A stretch of 64,000 bases of DNA from Mixta mediterraneensis (GTDB taxonomy: Bacteria > Pseudomonadota > Gammaproteobacteria > Enterobacterales > Enterobacteriaceae): contig NZ_JACFXY010000012.1 in assembly GCF_014946725.1 (NCBI RefSeq), positions 1 to 64,000 on the forward strand, in the 5' to 3' direction. The notes below the pieces were generated by a model, which had not been told where the DNA came from, did no database searches, and saw only the letters and a program-made list of their open reading frames with translations. The position numbers and the translations under genes were made by a program. This document shows, piece by piece, positions 9,904 to 20,051 of the stretch (positions are counted from its first letter, which is position 1; the number at the start of each line of letters is the position of its first letter).

Positions 9904-11475
9904 TCAGACAAAAGTGAGATCGACCTTCCAGGGCAGCAGATCACGGACCCGGTTCACCGGCCAGTCCTGGATATGACCGATGACGTAACGCAGCCACGCC
10001 TCCGGTTCCACGCCGTTAAGCCGGCAGGTGCCGATCAGCGAGTACAGTACCGCAGCACGTTCCCCGCCCGCGTCTGAACCCGCGAACAGCCAGTTTTTCC
10101 GCCCCAGGGCAACGCCACGCAGCGCGTTCTCTGCGATGTTATTGTCTATCTCGGCCCAGCCGTTGCTGCAGTACAGGTTCAGCGCATCCCACTGCTTCAG
10201 CAGGTACGAGAACGCCTTCGCCGTATCCGAGTGGCGCGACAGCACCTTCATCTGTGCCTGTACCCAGTCGTACAGCGACTGCATCAGCGGGACCGTCTGC
10301 TCTTTCCGGACCGCCAGCCGCTCCTCTGCCGGGCTGCCGCGTACCCCCGCCTCGGTGGCATACGGTTTCCCGGGGCGCTTCAGCGCTTCGGTTGTGCCGT
10401 CGGTCGGTGTGGGGACGTGACGGTCATGGATTTTGCGCGGGGCGTGCGCCATGCAGGCCGTTTCGGCGATCCGGCCGTCTTCGTACAGTGCGTTGTAGCC
10501 GCCGTAAGCATCGGCCTGCAGGATACCGCTGTATCCGGCAAGGTGTTGCTGCGGATGTATCCCCTTACGGTCCGGCGAGTACGCGAACCACACCGCCGGG
10601 GGAAGCGGTGAGCCCGCGTTACGGTCGTCCCGCACGTAGACCCACAGCCGGGCCGTGCGGGTTTTACCGCTGCCCGGCTCCTGAACCGGCACAGGGATAT
10701 CGTCGGTATGCACCTTGCCCGGAATCAGCACGTACTGGCGCAGCAGGTCATACAGCGGCTCCAGCAGTTCGCTGACCGCACCGGACCAGCGCCCCAGTGT
10801 GGCACGACTCAGCTCCACGCACTGACGCCGGTATATCTCTGACTGACGATAGTGAGGCGTGTGCTCTGCGAACTTTGCCGTGACGATGCGCGCCAGCAGC
10901 CCGGGACCCGCGTAGCTGCGCTCTATGGGTTTTGCCGGCATGGTCGCCTGAACGATGTGGTCACATCCACAGCAGGCCAGTTTTGGCCGCTGCGTTTCGA
11001 TAACCTTAAAGGCGCTGCTGATGAGCTCCAGCTGCTCCGATACGTCGCAGCCCAGCGCGCTGAGCTCTCCGCCGCACGACGGGCAGGCGGTTTCTGCCGG
11101 CGACAGCGTGCGGGTTTCGCGGGGGAGTGTGGCCGGTAATGGTTTACGGGCAGAAGACTGGCGCAGCGGTTGCGGAACCACCGGGTCATGCTGCTCACCC
11201 AGCGCCTCAGCCATCTCCTCCTGCAGGGCGCCGATGCGCTCTTCAGCCTCGCGCACCTGGCGCTGCGTTTTCTCACGCAGCTTTTCGGAGCTTTTGCCGA
11301 ACTGCATGCGCTGAAGCTTAGTGATCAGCGCCTTCAGCCGGTTGATTTCGCTGGCGTACGCCGCCACCCGCTGTGAGAGCAGGCGGTTATACTCCGCCAT
11401 TTTGCGGATGGTGGTCTGCTGCTCCAGCAGCAGCGCCCTGAGCCGGGCGTTTTCATCGGGAAGGGATGCGTCCAT
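9904..11475 (-). CDS. tnpC: IS66-family transposase TnpC (523 aa)
   Basis: The protein has an N-terminal leucine-zipper coiled coil (residues about 5-100), a zinc-finger region (CPSCGGEL and CCGCDH) and the DDE core with [24 protein letters not shown] and the acidic [10 protein letters not shown] near residue 445. It is full length, with no internal stop, and starts 19 bases after tnpB. It is the catalytic subunit of the element. Confidence 0.95.
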   Translation of the reverse strand: MDASLPDENARLRALLLEQQTTIRKMAEYNRLLSQRVAAYASEINRLKALITKLQRMQFGKSSEKLREKTQRQVREAEERIGALQEEMAEALGEQHDPVVPQPLRQSSARKPLPATLPRETRTLSPAETACPSCGGELSALGCDVSEQLELISSAFKVIETQRPKLACCGCDHIVQATMPAKPIERSYAGPGLLARIVTAKFAEHTPHYRQSEIYRRQCVELSRATLGRWSGAVSELLEPLYDLLRQYVLIPGKVHTDDIPVPVQEPGSGKTRTARLWVYVRDDRNAGSPLPPAVWFAYSPDRKGIHPQQHLAGYSGILQADAYGGYNALYEDGRIAETACMAHAPRKIHDRHVPTPTDGTTEALKRPGKPYATEAGVRGSPAEERLAVRKEQTVPLMQSLYDWVQAQMKVLSRHSDTAKAFSYLLKQWDALNLYCSNGWAEIDNNIAENALRGVALGRKNWLFAGSDAGGERAAVLYSLIGTCRLNGVEPEAWLRYVIGHIQDWPVNRVRDLLPWKVDLTFV

Positions 11476-11494
11476 AACCCCATTTTACAGCAGG

Positions 11495-11842
11495 TTATAT
11501 CCGCAGGCCAGGCCGTTCAGTCCGCTGTGGGTGCTTCCAGTTAATGCCTTCCAGCAGCATGGAGAGCTGCGCAGGCGTCAGATGCACTTTTCCGTCACGG
11601 GTCACCGGCCAGACGAAGCGCCCCCGCTCCAGTCGTTTGGTGAACAGGCACAGGCCGTCCCGGTCGGCCCACAGCACCTTTATCATGTCGCCGCGACGAC
11701 CGCGAAAGATAAACAGATGACCGCTGAACGGATCGGTGCGAAGCGTGTTCTGCACTTTCGCTGCCAGCCCGTTGAAGCTACAGCGCATATCTGTCACGCC
11801 AGCAACCAGCCAGATCCGCGAACCTGCCGGAAAGCTAATCAT
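11495..11842 (-). CDS. tnpB: IS66 accessory protein TnpB (115 aa)
   Basis: Standard IS66 Orf2 wording: AGVTDMRCSFNGLAAKV, FSGHLFIFRGRRGDMIKVLWADRDG (split between motifs), LERGRFVWP. It overlaps the tnpA stop by four bases. IS66 TnpB is required for transposition, though its activity is unknown. Confidence 0.95.
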   Translation of the reverse strand: MISFPAGSRIWLVAGVTDMRCSFNGLAAKVQNTLRTDPFSGHLFIFRGRRGDMIKVLWADRDGLCLFTKRLERGRFVWPVTRDGKVHLTPAQLSMLLEGINWKHPQRTERPGLRI

Positions 11843-12492
11843 GACTCACCCTCCCTGAGTTCGCTGACCAGTGCGCGCAGAAGTTCAGGCGTCAGCGGGC
11901 CAGTCAGGTTGAGGCTTCCACCTGGCAACGTCAGCCTGCAGCTGATGACCGGTGGCAGGTCTGCTGATACGACGCCGTTTTGCCTGGGCGGAGGGACAAC
12001 AGGCTCCATAGTAACCGGAATCAGAGTCGCTCTGTTGGCCGGATCCAGTAGCCCCTGACGATGCAGATTGCGCCAGTTGAACAGCAGATTATCGTTAATG
12101 CCATGCTCACGGGCAATTTGAGCCACACAGGCGTCCGGCTGCAGGGTCAGCTCCGCCATGCGAATTTTGAATTCCAGAGGCCAGTCCGGCCGGCGTTTTT
12201 TTACAGGAAGATTTGTCTCAAGATTGAAGGCATAGAGCTCTTCCTCCAGGCGTGCAGGCGTGTATTCTTCCGACAATGGCCAGTTAATTCCGGTTCGTCG
12301 AAAACGCGTGAACATTTTATGTATGGCAGATGAGCTAAGGTTCAGTTGTTCTGCTATTTCACGGTAAGTCAGAGCCTCATTAAAGCGCAGGCTCAGCGCT
12401 GTGAAGATCCATGGTCTTCTGGTGTAAGGCGTATTTTTGTCCACGGTAGTGTCCATGTTCGCGAAAGTGTCCATGGTAGGAAACGCGGGCAA
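11839..12492 (-). CDS. tnpA: IS66 accessory protein TnpA with an additional N-terminal helix-turn-helix (217 aa)
   Basis: The C-terminal half has the usual TnpA helix-turn-helix (PLEFKIRMAELTLQPDACVA then QIAREHGINDNLLFNWR, residues about 100-140). Ahead of it lies a second helix-turn-helix (YREIAEQLNLSSSAIHKMFT, residues about 43-62) in an extension that the shorter TnpA proteins lack. TnpA proteins are thought to bind the IS ends. The start lies 32 bases inside the right terminal repeat. Confidence 0.9.
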   Translation of the reverse strand: MPAFPTMDTFANMDTTVDKNTPYTRRPWIFTALSLRFNEALTYREIAEQLNLSSSAIHKMFTRFRRTGINWPLSEEYTPARLEEELYAFNLETNLPVKKRRPDWPLEFKIRMAELTLQPDACVAQIAREHGINDNLLFNWRNLHRQGLLDPANRATLIPVTMEPVVPPPRQNGVVSADLPPVISCRLTLPGGSLNLTGPLTPELLRALVSELREGES

Positions 12493-12523
12493 AAATAAAA
12501 GACGGTCTGGATGAGACGCTTAC

Positions 12524-13129
12524 GAAGCCAGTCTCGGCTATTTTATCAATCCGCTCATTAATGTGTTGTGCGGCATGCTGTTTCTGCGGGAACGCTTCCG
12601 CCGCCTGCAATGGCTGGCGGTGCTGCTGGCGACATTAGGTGTACTGGTGCAGCTTTGGCAGTTTGGATCGCTGCCCGTTATCGCCCTTGGCCTGGCATTG
12701 AGCTTCTCCTTTTACGGCCTGATACGTAAAAAAATCCAGGTCGATGCGCAGAGCGGCATGTTAATTGAAACAATGTGGCTGTTTCCGCTGGCTGCCCTCT
12801 ATCTGTTTGGCTTTGCCGACAGTAGCACCAGTCATTTAAGTGCGAACCCGATGAGCCTGAATTTCAAGCTGATCGCGGCCGGTATTGTCACGACCATTCC
12901 GCTGATGCTGTTCGCGGCGGCCTGCACACGCCTGCGTCTTTCAACAGTGGGCTTCTTTCAGTATCTTGGCCCAACGCTGATGTTTCTGCTGGCGGTGCTG
13001 TTTTATGGCGAAACCATTACCTCAGATAAAATGGTGACCTTTGGCTTTATCTGGCTGGCGTTAATCGTGTTTATTTTCGATGCCGTCTACCATTCAGTTC
13101 GCGCCCGCTCGCGGGTGAGCATAGCGTGA
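12524..13129 (+). pseudogene. rarD: RarD (EamA-family permease), N-terminal third replaced by IS66
   Basis: From the first base after the IS the frame reads EASLGYFINPLINVLCGMLF and continues as RarD to a normal C-terminus (FGFIWLALIVFIFDAVYH). RarD of E. coli is about 296 residues; about 100 N-terminal residues are absent, including the first membrane helices. An internal ATG at 12563 could start a fragment without function. It marks the chromosomal side of the plasmid junction. The 3' end overlaps the convergent transporter gene by 36 bases. Confidence 0.93.
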
Positions 13130-14152
13130 AATAAAGCGCGCCAGGGCTGGGCCCGTCAGCAAAATGATGAACAGGCGCAGCGTTTGCAGCGCCATCACAA
13201 ATGCAATGTCCACCCGGCTGCCCGCCGCAATGATCGCCACCGTGTCCAGACCACCTGGGCTAGTGGCGAGATAAGCCGTCATCAAATCAATGTGCAATAC
13301 CCGCGTCAGTAACCACGCTGAACCGCCACATAACAGCATCAGGCCAATGATTGAGACGATCATTTGTGGCAATGTCCGCAGCGCTAACAAAAATACCGGG
13401 CGAGTAAAGCGCAGGCCGACACTCCAGCCAATTAACGCGTAAGCCAGCGCCAGTAGCCACTCTGGCACCTGCAACAGCGCAACGCCGGAAGAGTGTAATC
13501 CCGCGCCCACCAGTGCAGGCAACAGCAAGGCGCCAGAAGGTATCCGCAGCCTGGTGCCGAGCCATGCGCCCGCAAACATCACGCCTAACGTTATCAGAAA
13601 GCCCTGATTCAGCGGCGGAAACCACACCTGCGAAACGCTGTGCGCCGGGTCTCCCAGACCGATGCGCGCCACAATGGCTGCCGCTGTCGCAACAAACAAA
13701 ACGCGTAAATATTGCATGAACGCCACTAAACGAACGTCGGCACCAAAGTCACCAGCCATCGCGACCATGGCCGATGCGCCGCCTGGCGAGGATCCCCATG
13801 CGCCAGTCGGACCAGGCAGATCGCTGAAGCGCACCAGCAAAAAACCGGATAAGCCGCTGGCAGCCAGCGTGAGCATCAGCACGGCTACCACTACCGGCCA
13901 GTCTTGTAGCAGCGGCGTCAGGATTGATGGCGACAGGGTTTGTGCAATCATGCAGCCCAATACCGCCTGCGCCAGTAGAAAAAAACGCTTATTAATGCGC
14001 AGCGACGCACCTGACAGCCCCATCACAACACCGACAATCATCGGCCCCAGTAACAGCGCGGCAGGAACGTGAAAAGACTGGAACAACACACCTAACAAAA
14101 CCGATGCCACCAGCAGCAACATCCATTGTGTGCGCAACGAGAGAGAGTCCAT
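13094..14152 (-). CDS. AbrB-family inner membrane protein (352 aa)
   Basis: A multi-pass protein with about ten hydrophobic helices and two related halves. The repeated signatures GAWGSSPGGASAMVAMAGDFG (about residue 118, partial listing) and YLATSPGGLDTVAIIAAGS (about 293) are characteristic of the AbrB/AidB-regulator family of the inner membrane. The substrate is unknown. It is encoded between corA and the rarD remnant and converges with rarD. No signal of decay. Confidence 0.85.
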   Translation of the reverse strand: MDSLSLRTQWMLLLVASVLLGVLFQSFHVPAALLLGPMIVGVVMGLSGASLRINKRFFLLAQAVLGCMIAQTLSPSILTPLLQDWPVVVAVLMLTLAASGLSGFLLVRFSDLPGPTGAWGSSPGGASAMVAMAGDFGADVRLVAFMQYLRVLFVATAAAIVARIGLGDPAHSVSQVWFPPLNQGFLITLGVMFAGAWLGTRLRIPSGALLLPALVGAGLHSSGVALLQVPEWLLALAYALIGWSVGLRFTRPVFLLALRTLPQMIVSIIGLMLLCGGSAWLLTRVLHIDLMTAYLATSPGGLDTVAIIAAGSRVDIAFVMALQTLRLFIILLTGPALARFISRYAHPRAGAN

Positions 14153-14250
14153 AAAGGTTGGATATATTGAGAAAAAGAGGCTTCAGATTACGCAGATTTG
14201 CCAGCGGGAGCCAGCAAAACGGGCCGCGTTAAACGGCCCGTAACAAAAAA

Positions 14251-15204
14251 TCATAACCAGTTTTTACGCTTGAAATAGAGATACGGTGCCAGACCGGCAA
14301 GGATCATCAGGCCAATGGCTGCCGGATAACCAAAGCTCCATTTCAGCTCTGGCATAAAATCAAAGTTCATGCCGTAGCTTGATGCCACCAGTGTCGGCGG
14401 CAAGAATACCACTGAAACTACCGAGAAGATTTTGATGATGCGGTTCTGCTCAATGTTGATAAAGCCCATTGCTGCCTGCATCAGAAAGTTCACCTTCTGA
14501 AATAACGATTCGTTGTGTGGTAACAGCGATTCAATATCGCGCAGGATTTCACGCGCCTGTTCTAACTGGTTGCCCGGCAAACGCGCCTTACGCACCAGAA
14601 AATTCAGCGCTCGCTGGGTATCCATCAAACATAAACGCACCTTCCAGCCAATATCTTCCAGCTCGGCCAAACGCGAAAGGGCCTGATCATACTCTTCGCC
14701 CTGTTGGCCTTCCATGATCACCCGGCTGAGTTTTTCCAGCGCGCTGTAGATGTTCTCGATTTCATCCGCAAGCTGTTCGATTTTGGTTTCAAACAGGTCC
14801 AGCAGCAGTTCATAAGCGTTGCCGTCAATCAGGGTTTGATTACGGGCGCGCATGCGATACAGGCGAAACGCCGGGAGTTCGCGCTCACGCAAGGTATACA
14901 GGCGACCTTCACGGATGGTAAAGGCTACGGTGGCGTTTCCGGCATGGTCTTCAGCATCTTCATAAAAGAAAAAAGAGTGAATGTGCAGGCCATCTTCATC
15001 CTCGAAGAAACGGGCGGATGCTTCGATGTCTTCCAGTTCCGGACGCGTTGCCAGGCTTTGGCCTAACTCGGTTTGTACACGCTCACGTTCGCCCTCTTCC
15101 GGTTCGATCAAATCAACCCAGACCGACGTCGTCAGTTTATGCGTTTCGTCTTCAAGTTCCAGGCGCGTCAGACGGCTTTGATCAAGTTTAAATGCGCTCA
15201 GCAT
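14251..15204 (-). CDS. corA: Magnesium/cobalt transporter CorA (317 aa)
   Basis: Start ATG 15204 gives [18 protein letters not shown], the usual CorA start; upstream in-frame codons to 15306 lie in the leader. The cytoplasmic funnel and long helix (about residues 150-280) precede two C-terminal helices, with the selectivity signature [11 protein letters not shown] and a basic C-terminus (YFKRKNWL). It forms a pentameric inner-membrane channel for Mg2+, Co2+ and Ni2+. Full length versus 316 residues in E. coli. Confidence 0.97.
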   Translation of the reverse strand: MLSAFKLDQSRLTRLELEDETHKLTTSVWVDLIEPEEGERERVQTELGQSLATRPELEDIEASARFFEDEDGLHIHSFFFYEDAEDHAGNATVAFTIREGRLYTLRERELPAFRLYRMRARNQTLIDGNAYELLLDLFETKIEQLADEIENIYSALEKLSRVIMEGQQGEEYDQALSRLAELEDIGWKVRLCLMDTQRALNFLVRKARLPGNQLEQAREILRDIESLLPHNESLFQKVNFLMQAAMGFINIEQNRIIKIFSVVSVVFLPPTLVASSYGMNFDFMPELKWSFGYPAAIGLMILAGLAPYLYFKRKNWL

Positions 15205-15514
15205 AGCAATACTCCCCATTGCAGACTTAATGGGACAAGGCTGTACGCCGTTCTGCGACTCAAAACGGGCACGGCTAACACCTGAACACGGAAACGCGCG
15301 TTTCAAGAAGAAATCAAAGCTGACTCATGCGACGGGATTAAAAAGGGAGGTCGCTGATAACCGCTAAGGCTACCCGCGTAAAGAGGTAGCCTTAGATGTT
15401 ATTCCTGTTAACCAGGTAATCGAGCCAGCATCGACTGGGCGTGTCCAAAGCATTGTCCTCTCATGATAATAGTGGGCGCATGTTACGCTGAGACGAAAAT
15501 GTCGTCAACAGGCG
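15205..15514 (-). promoter_or_regulatory. corA leader / uvrD-corA intergenic region with perfect 10-bp hairpin
   Basis: Between the uvrD stop and the corA start lies a perfect hairpin at 15365-15394 (TAAGGCTACC, ten-base loop, GGTAGCCTTA). A TTG-initiated frame in phase with corA begins at 15306. In Salmonella the corA leader carries a short peptide and a Rho-dependent Mg2+-responsive switch, so this leader may be regulatory. Alternatively the hairpin serves the uvrD transcript; it lacks an immediate U run. Confidence 0.4.
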
Positions 15515-17677
15515 CTAAAGCGTTTCCAGTTTGGCGTAGGCGACCACTAACCATTTGATTCCCTGCCCATGAAACGCGACCTGAAGTCGGCTGTGTTCAC
15601 CGCTGCCTTCCAGATTGACGACGGTGCCTTCACCAAATTTAGCATGCTTTACCCGCTGACCAAGGGCAAAGCCGCTGTCGTTTTTCGTCACCTGTGTACC
15701 CATACGTTGATGACTGACCGGGCGGCTTACGCTGGCGCGCAGGCGCACTTCTTCTATGCAGGCTTCGGGCAGTTCGCCAATAAAGCGCGAAGGACGGTGA
15801 TACACCTCTTTACCATATAAACGACGGGTTTCCGCATAGGTCAGCGTCAGTTTTTGCATCGCACGCGTCACGCCCACATAGGCCAGACGACGTTCTTCTT
15901 CCAGGCGCCCCCCCTCTTCCAGCGACATCTGGCTGGGGAACATACCTTCTTCCATACCGACGATAAATACCTGGCTGAACTCCAGCCCTTTTGCCGAATG
16001 CAGCGTCATTAACTGTACTGCATCCTGCCATTTATCCGCCTGGCCTTCGCCAGCTTCCAGCGCGGCGTGCGACAAGAATGCCTGCAATGGCATAAGATCT
16101 TCGTCTTCATCCTGATAGCTGAACTGGCGCGTTGCCGTGACCAGTTCCTCAAGGTTTTCAATACGTGCCTGGCCTTTTTCGCCTTTCTCCTGCTCATACA
16201 TCAGCCACAAACCTGAATCTTTGATCACCCGATCGGTTTGTACGTGCAGCGGCATGTCGGCAGTTTCTGTTGCCAGTGAATCAACCAACTCGCAAAAGCG
16301 TTGCAGCGCAGAGGCGGCACGACCTGCCAGTGCTCGCGTCTGTAATAACTCACGTGTCGCCTGCCACAGAGTCAGCTGTTTTTCACGCGCGGTTTGACGC
16401 ACCACGTCCAGCGTACGATCGCCGACGCCGCGCACCGGCGTATTCACCACGCGTTCATAGGCAGCATCGTCGTTACGATTGGCCATTAAGCGCAAATAAG
16501 CCAGCGCATCTTTAATTTCCTGACGTTCGAAAAAGCGCATGCCGCCATAAATGCGATACGGCATGCTGCTCTGCAACAGCGCTTCTTCCAGCACACGCGA
16601 CTGGGCATTGCTGCGATACAGAATTGCACAGTCCGCCAGCGCGTTGCCGTTTTCATGCCAGGCCTTGATGCGATTCACCACAAAGCGCGCTTCATCCAGT
16701 TCGTTAAAGGCACAGTAAATGGAGATCGGCTCGCCGTCGCTGCCATCGGTCCACAGCTCTTTACCGAGGCGACCATTATTATTGGCAATCAAGGCGTTAG
16801 CCGACTTCAGAATATTATTGGTAGAGCGGTAGTTTTGCTCAAGACGAATGGTTTCTGCGCCAGGAAAATCCTGCAAAAAGCGCTGGATATTTTCGACCTG
16901 GGCGCCACGCCAGCCGTAAATCGACTGATCGTCATCGCCAACGATGATTACGCGACCGCTGTCACCTGCCAGCATGCGTATCCAGGCGTACTGAATGTTA
17001 TTGGTATCCTGAAATTCGTCCACCAGCACGTTGGTAAAGCGTTCGCGATAGTGATTCAGAATATGCGGCTTGTTGAGCCAAAGCTCGTGGGCGCGCAACA
17101 GCAGCTCGGCAAAATCCACCAGCCCGGCGCGGTCACAGGCTTCCTGATAGGCCTGATAAATACGCAGCCAGGTTTGCTCAACTGGATTGCCATAGTTCTC
17201 AATGTGTTGGGGTCGCAGCCCTTCGTCTTTTTTACCGTTGATGTACCACATGCCCTGGCGTGCAGGCCATTGCTTATCATCAAGGTTCATGGCTTTGATC
17301 AGGCGTTTTAGCAGACGCAGCTGGTCTTCGCTGTCGAGAATTTGGAAATCCTGCGGCAAACCGGCATCAAGGTGATGCGCACGCAACAAACGGTGTGCTA
17401 AGCCGTGGAAGGTGCCGATCCACATTCCCCCCTGACTGGTGCCAATCAGCTGATCGATACGGTGGCGCATCTCCGCCGCCGCTTTGTTGGTAAATGTCAC
17501 CGCCATAATCGAGTAAGGCGAGCAATTCTCTACCGACAGTAGCCAGGCAATACGATGCACCAGAACGCGCGTTTTTCCGCTGCCCGCGCCTGCCAACACC
17601 AGCAGGTTACTGCGCGGTGCCGCCACGGCATCGCGCTGTTTGTCATTCAAGCCATCGAGCAGATCAGAAACGTCCAT
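15515..17677 (-). CDS. uvrD: DNA helicase II UvrD (720 aa)
   Basis: SF1A 3'-5' helicase for nucleotide excision and mismatch repair. Start ATG 17677 (MDVSDLLDGLNDKQRDAV) matches the E. coli start; two upstream in-frame starts are ignored. Motifs: Walker [55 protein letters not shown]. The C-terminal RNA-polymerase/UvrB-interacting tudor-like tail (KFGEGTVVNLEG) is present. An SOS box lies just upstream. Confidence 0.98.
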   Translation of the reverse strand: MDVSDLLDGLNDKQRDAVAAPRSNLLVLAGAGSGKTRVLVHRIAWLLSVENCSPYSIMAVTFTNKAAAEMRHRIDQLIGTSQGGMWIGTFHGLAHRLLRAHHLDAGLPQDFQILDSEDQLRLLKRLIKAMNLDDKQWPARQGMWYINGKKDEGLRPQHIENYGNPVEQTWLRIYQAYQEACDRAGLVDFAELLLRAHELWLNKPHILNHYRERFTNVLVDEFQDTNNIQYAWIRMLAGDSGRVIIVGDDDQSIYGWRGAQVENIQRFLQDFPGAETIRLEQNYRSTNNILKSANALIANNNGRLGKELWTDGSDGEPISIYCAFNELDEARFVVNRIKAWHENGNALADCAILYRSNAQSRVLEEALLQSSMPYRIYGGMRFFERQEIKDALAYLRLMANRNDDAAYERVVNTPVRGVGDRTLDVVRQTAREKQLTLWQATRELLQTRALAGRAASALQRFCELVDSLATETADMPLHVQTDRVIKDSGLWLMYEQEKGEKGQARIENLEELVTATRQFSYQDEDEDLMPLQAFLSHAALEAGEGQADKWQDAVQLMTLHSAKGLEFSQVFIVGMEEGMFPSQMSLEEGGRLEEERRLAYVGVTRAMQKLTLTYAETRRLYGKEVYHRPSRFIGELPEACIEEVRLRASVSRPVSHQRMGTQVTKNDSGFALGQRVKHAKFGEGTVVNLEGSGEHSRLQVAFHGQGIKWLVVAYAKLETL

Positions 17678-17712
17678 AAGCACCAATAAGTCAGAGAAGA
17701 TAAAGCAAAATA

Positions 17713-17728
17713 CTGGATAAATTCACAG
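17713..17728 (-). promoter_or_regulatory. LexA (SOS) box of uvrD
   Basis: On the minus strand the 16-mer is CTGTGAATTTATCCAG, CTGT-N8-CCAG, the same half-sites as the E. coli uvrD operator. It lies 36 bases upstream of the uvrD ATG and just downstream of the yigB stop. Confidence 0.8.
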
Positions 17729-17731
17729 CCA

Positions 17732-18448
17732 TTATAGCAGCGAGGTAAGGGATGCCAACTGTGAAATTTCAACGTGCGGCAGCAAGCGTGCATCATTGAT
17801 GTGCATCAAATTGCCCTGACGCAGATTAATCCAGCAGGCCTGCATGCCGCAGCGCAACGATCCAGCCACGTCGGTAGTGAGATCGTCGCCCACGTGAAGA
17901 ATATGCTGCGGCGCGATGTTGAGGCGTTCAGCCGCCAGGTGATACATATCCTGCCACGGCTTGGCGCGTCCATCGGGACCGGCACGCAGCGCGAACTGGA
18001 AGTAATCGGCAATGCCCATTTTTTCTGGCTGCGCATTGCCATTGGTGATCGCCACCAGCGGCACTTTTTCAGCCAGCAATTTTAAGGTTTGGTGTGTCTC
18101 TTCCGGCATCTCAACTTCGCTGCGCCATTGATGGAAAACCGCCATTACCTGCGCTGCGCCGGAAAAAGCCTGCTCAGGAGGCAATCCGGCATTCAACATT
18201 GCCAGCTCTACCGAACGGCGACGCCACTCTGAGACATCGTGATAAATTTCTGGTTCACGTCGTAGCAGCTCGTCACGCAGCGCCTGATAGGCTTCCTGGG
18301 TGAATTCCTGTAATGCGGGATGAAATCCCTGCAGCGCAGCATGGGATTCAGCTGTGGTTTTACGGATCACCGGATAATTGTCGTAAAGCGTGTCATCAAG
18401 GTCAAAGGTAATGGCTTTGATCGCTGCCAGGGGGCGATAAAACTTCAT
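17732..18448 (-). CDS. yigB: HAD-family phosphatase YigB (FMN phosphatase type, 238 aa)
   Basis: HAD motifs in order: [10 protein letters not shown] (nucleophile Asp, residues about 15-24), AITNGN (motif II), KPWQDMY (Lys) and [10 protein letters not shown] (acidic pair). E. coli YigB dephosphorylates FMN to riboflavin and 5-amino-6-ribitylamino-uracil phosphate. It is the last gene of the lptM-dapF-yigA-xerC-yigB run, with its start overlapping the xerC stop by four bases. Confidence 0.95.
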   Translation of the reverse strand: MKFYRPLAAIKAITFDLDDTLYDNYPVIRKTTAESHAALQGFHPALQEFTQEAYQALRDELLRREPEIYHDVSEWRRRSVELAMLNAGLPPEQAFSGAAQVMAVFHQWRSEVEMPEETHQTLKLLAEKVPLVAITNGNAQPEKMGIADYFQFALRAGPDGRAKPWQDMYHLAAERLNIAPQHILHVGDDLTTDVAGSLRCGMQACWINLRQGNLMHINDARLLPHVEISQLASLTSLL

Positions 18449-19350
18449 GTTTTCTTTCCTCGTTTGGCGCGGGGATGCGCAGCATCATACACCGAAGCCA
18501 GATGCTGGAAATCGAGATGGGTATAAATTTGCGTGGTGGCGAGGTTGGCATGCCCCAGCAACTCCTGCACCGCCCGGAGATCGCCACTCGACTCCAGTAA
18601 ATGGGTCGCAAAAGAGTGGCGAAGCTTATGCGGATGGATATGGCTGGCGACGCCCTGTCTGATGCCCCACTGTGCGAAGCGTTTTTGCACATTACGCGCC
18701 GAGATACGATGACCACGCGTGGACAAGAACAATGCATCATCCTCACAGCCAAAACTGACGCGTAATGGCAACCAGTGTTCAAGCCAGGTTACGGCAGTGC
18801 GGCCAATCGGTACGCGGCGCTCTTTGCTGCCTTTACCCATTACCCATACCTCACCCGAGGCCATATCAATATGGCGGCAATCCAGGTTCACCAACTCAGA
18901 AAGACGTAATCCACCGCCGTACATGACTTCCAGCATGGCGCGATCGCGCACCGACAACGGGTCGTCAAAATCAATTTCCAGCAGCTGATTTACTTCATCG
19001 ACATCAATATTTTTTGGCAGGTGACGCGTTTTGCGGGGAGTCGCAATCCCTTTGGCTGGATTAGCACATAACATGCCCTGGCTGACTTGCCAGTCGAGAA
19101 AGCTGCGTAACGCGGAAAGGCGCAGCGCAAGGCTGCTGGCCGACAGGCCGGTGCGGCGACTACGCGCAGCCATAGTTCGCACTTGCGTAGGTTCCAGCTG
19201 CGTCCAGGCACTGATTTTCATCTCATCGGCAATAATCACCAGTGCCGCAAGCTGTCGCGCATAGTTACTTTGTGTGAGCGGACTAAGCTGGCGCTCCACT
19301 TTCAGGTAGCGCAGAAACTCGTCGATGGCACTCTGCAGCGGGCTGCTCAT
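18445..19350 (-). CDS. xerC: Tyrosine recombinase XerC (301 aa)
   Basis: Resolves chromosome dimers at dif with XerD under FtsK control. The SAM-like N-domain (residues about 5-95) is followed by the catalytic domain with Arg in [10 protein letters not shown], Lys in [22 protein letters not shown] (His and Arg), [15 protein letters not shown] (His and nucleophile Tyr). Overlaps yigA by four bases. Full length. Confidence 0.97.
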   Translation of the reverse strand: MSSPLQSAIDEFLRYLKVERQLSPLTQSNYARQLAALVIIADEMKISAWTQLEPTQVRTMAARSRRTGLSASSLALRLSALRSFLDWQVSQGMLCANPAKGIATPRKTRHLPKNIDVDEVNQLLEIDFDDPLSVRDRAMLEVMYGGGLRLSELVNLDCRHIDMASGEVWVMGKGSKERRVPIGRTAVTWLEHWLPLRVSFGCEDDALFLSTRGHRISARNVQKRFAQWGIRQGVASHIHPHKLRHSFATHLLESSGDLRAVQELLGHANLATTQIYTHLDFQHLASVYDAAHPRAKRGKKT

Positions 19351-20051
19351 GCGCGTTCTATCCAGCGCATCAGCAAATCAGGCATCATTTGTGCCAGATG
19401 CTGCAACAGCAAGGTGCCCATACCAGACTGATAGTGCTGACTGTCGCGGCTGCTGAAAATCAGCACGCCTAAATCGCCGTTATCGCCCATTAAAGACATC
19501 GCTACCGAGCCAATTGCTTTAGCCTGCGGCAACAGCAGCAGCAATTCCGGGCCATTAAGGCTGCCCAGATAATGATGCGCATTGCCAAAGCGCTGGATAC
19601 GTAATGGCTCAAACACCTGACGCGACAGCCCCAGCTGGATAAAGTCGGAAGGTGCGCCAACATGCCATTTATCGCTGAACAGACGAACATTCGCGCCTGC
19701 CAGGCCCAGCTCGCGCGCCCAGCGATGCAGGCGACTCAACATTTCCTGTAACGAGTCGGCCGCCGCCAAATGCCCTTGCAATGACAGCAGGCGATCAAAC
19801 AGCTGATGATTATTGGTGGCCTGCTCCATCAGTAAAGTGATCTCTTCTTCCAGCTGCTGGATATGATTACGCTGGCGCGCCATATGCCATTCCACCAGCG
19901 ATACGCTGCCACGCACCGGATGCGGCACCGCCATTTGTTCGACCTGGCGGGCGTTGCGAATAAAAAAATCGGGATGCTGACGCAGATAATCGCTTACGGC
20001 CTGATCGTCCAGCAAGACCGTATTGTCGGCTTGCTCTTCGATAATTTTCAT
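19347..20051 (-). CDS. yigA: DUF484 protein YigA (234 aa)
   Basis: I use the ATG at 20051, which overlaps the dapF stop (ATGA) and gives [19 protein letters not shown]; a longer frame to 20225 runs inside dapF. The hallmark [32 protein letters not shown], a coiled coil ([14 protein letters not shown]) and a GAF-like C-domain ([20 protein letters not shown]) identify it. Molecular function is unknown; its conserved place between dapF and xerC is the main clue. Confidence 0.93.
   Translation of the reverse strand: MKIIEEQADNTVLLDDQAVSDYLRQHPDFFIRNARQVEQMAVPHPVRGSVSLVEWHMARQRNHIQQLEEEITLLMEQATNNHQLFDRLLSLQGHLAAADSLQEMLSRLHRWARELGLAGANVRLFSDKWHVGAPSDFIQLGLSRQVFEPLRIQRFGNAHHYLGSLNGPELLLLLPQAKAIGSVAMSLMGDNGDLGVLIFSSRDSQHYQSGMGTLLLQHLAQMMPDLLMRWIERA

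Larger units (their letters stand above)
9874..12523 (-). mobile_element. IS66-family insertion sequence, complete (2650 bp)
   Basis: The terminal inverted repeats are GTAAGCGTCTCATCCAGACC at 9874 and its complement ending GAGACGCTTAC at 12523. It carries tnpA, tnpB and tnpC in the standard order. IS66 elements make 8-bp target duplications, but the flanks here are AGTCATCA and GAAGCCAG, so they do not match. The right flank is inside rarD and the left flank is plasmid-type DNA. Confidence 0.95.

Noticed and set aside
10028..11376. Several long plus-strand frames opposite IS66 tnpC
   Set aside because: Shadows of a GC-rich transposase; low-complexity Arg/Ser/Pro composition.
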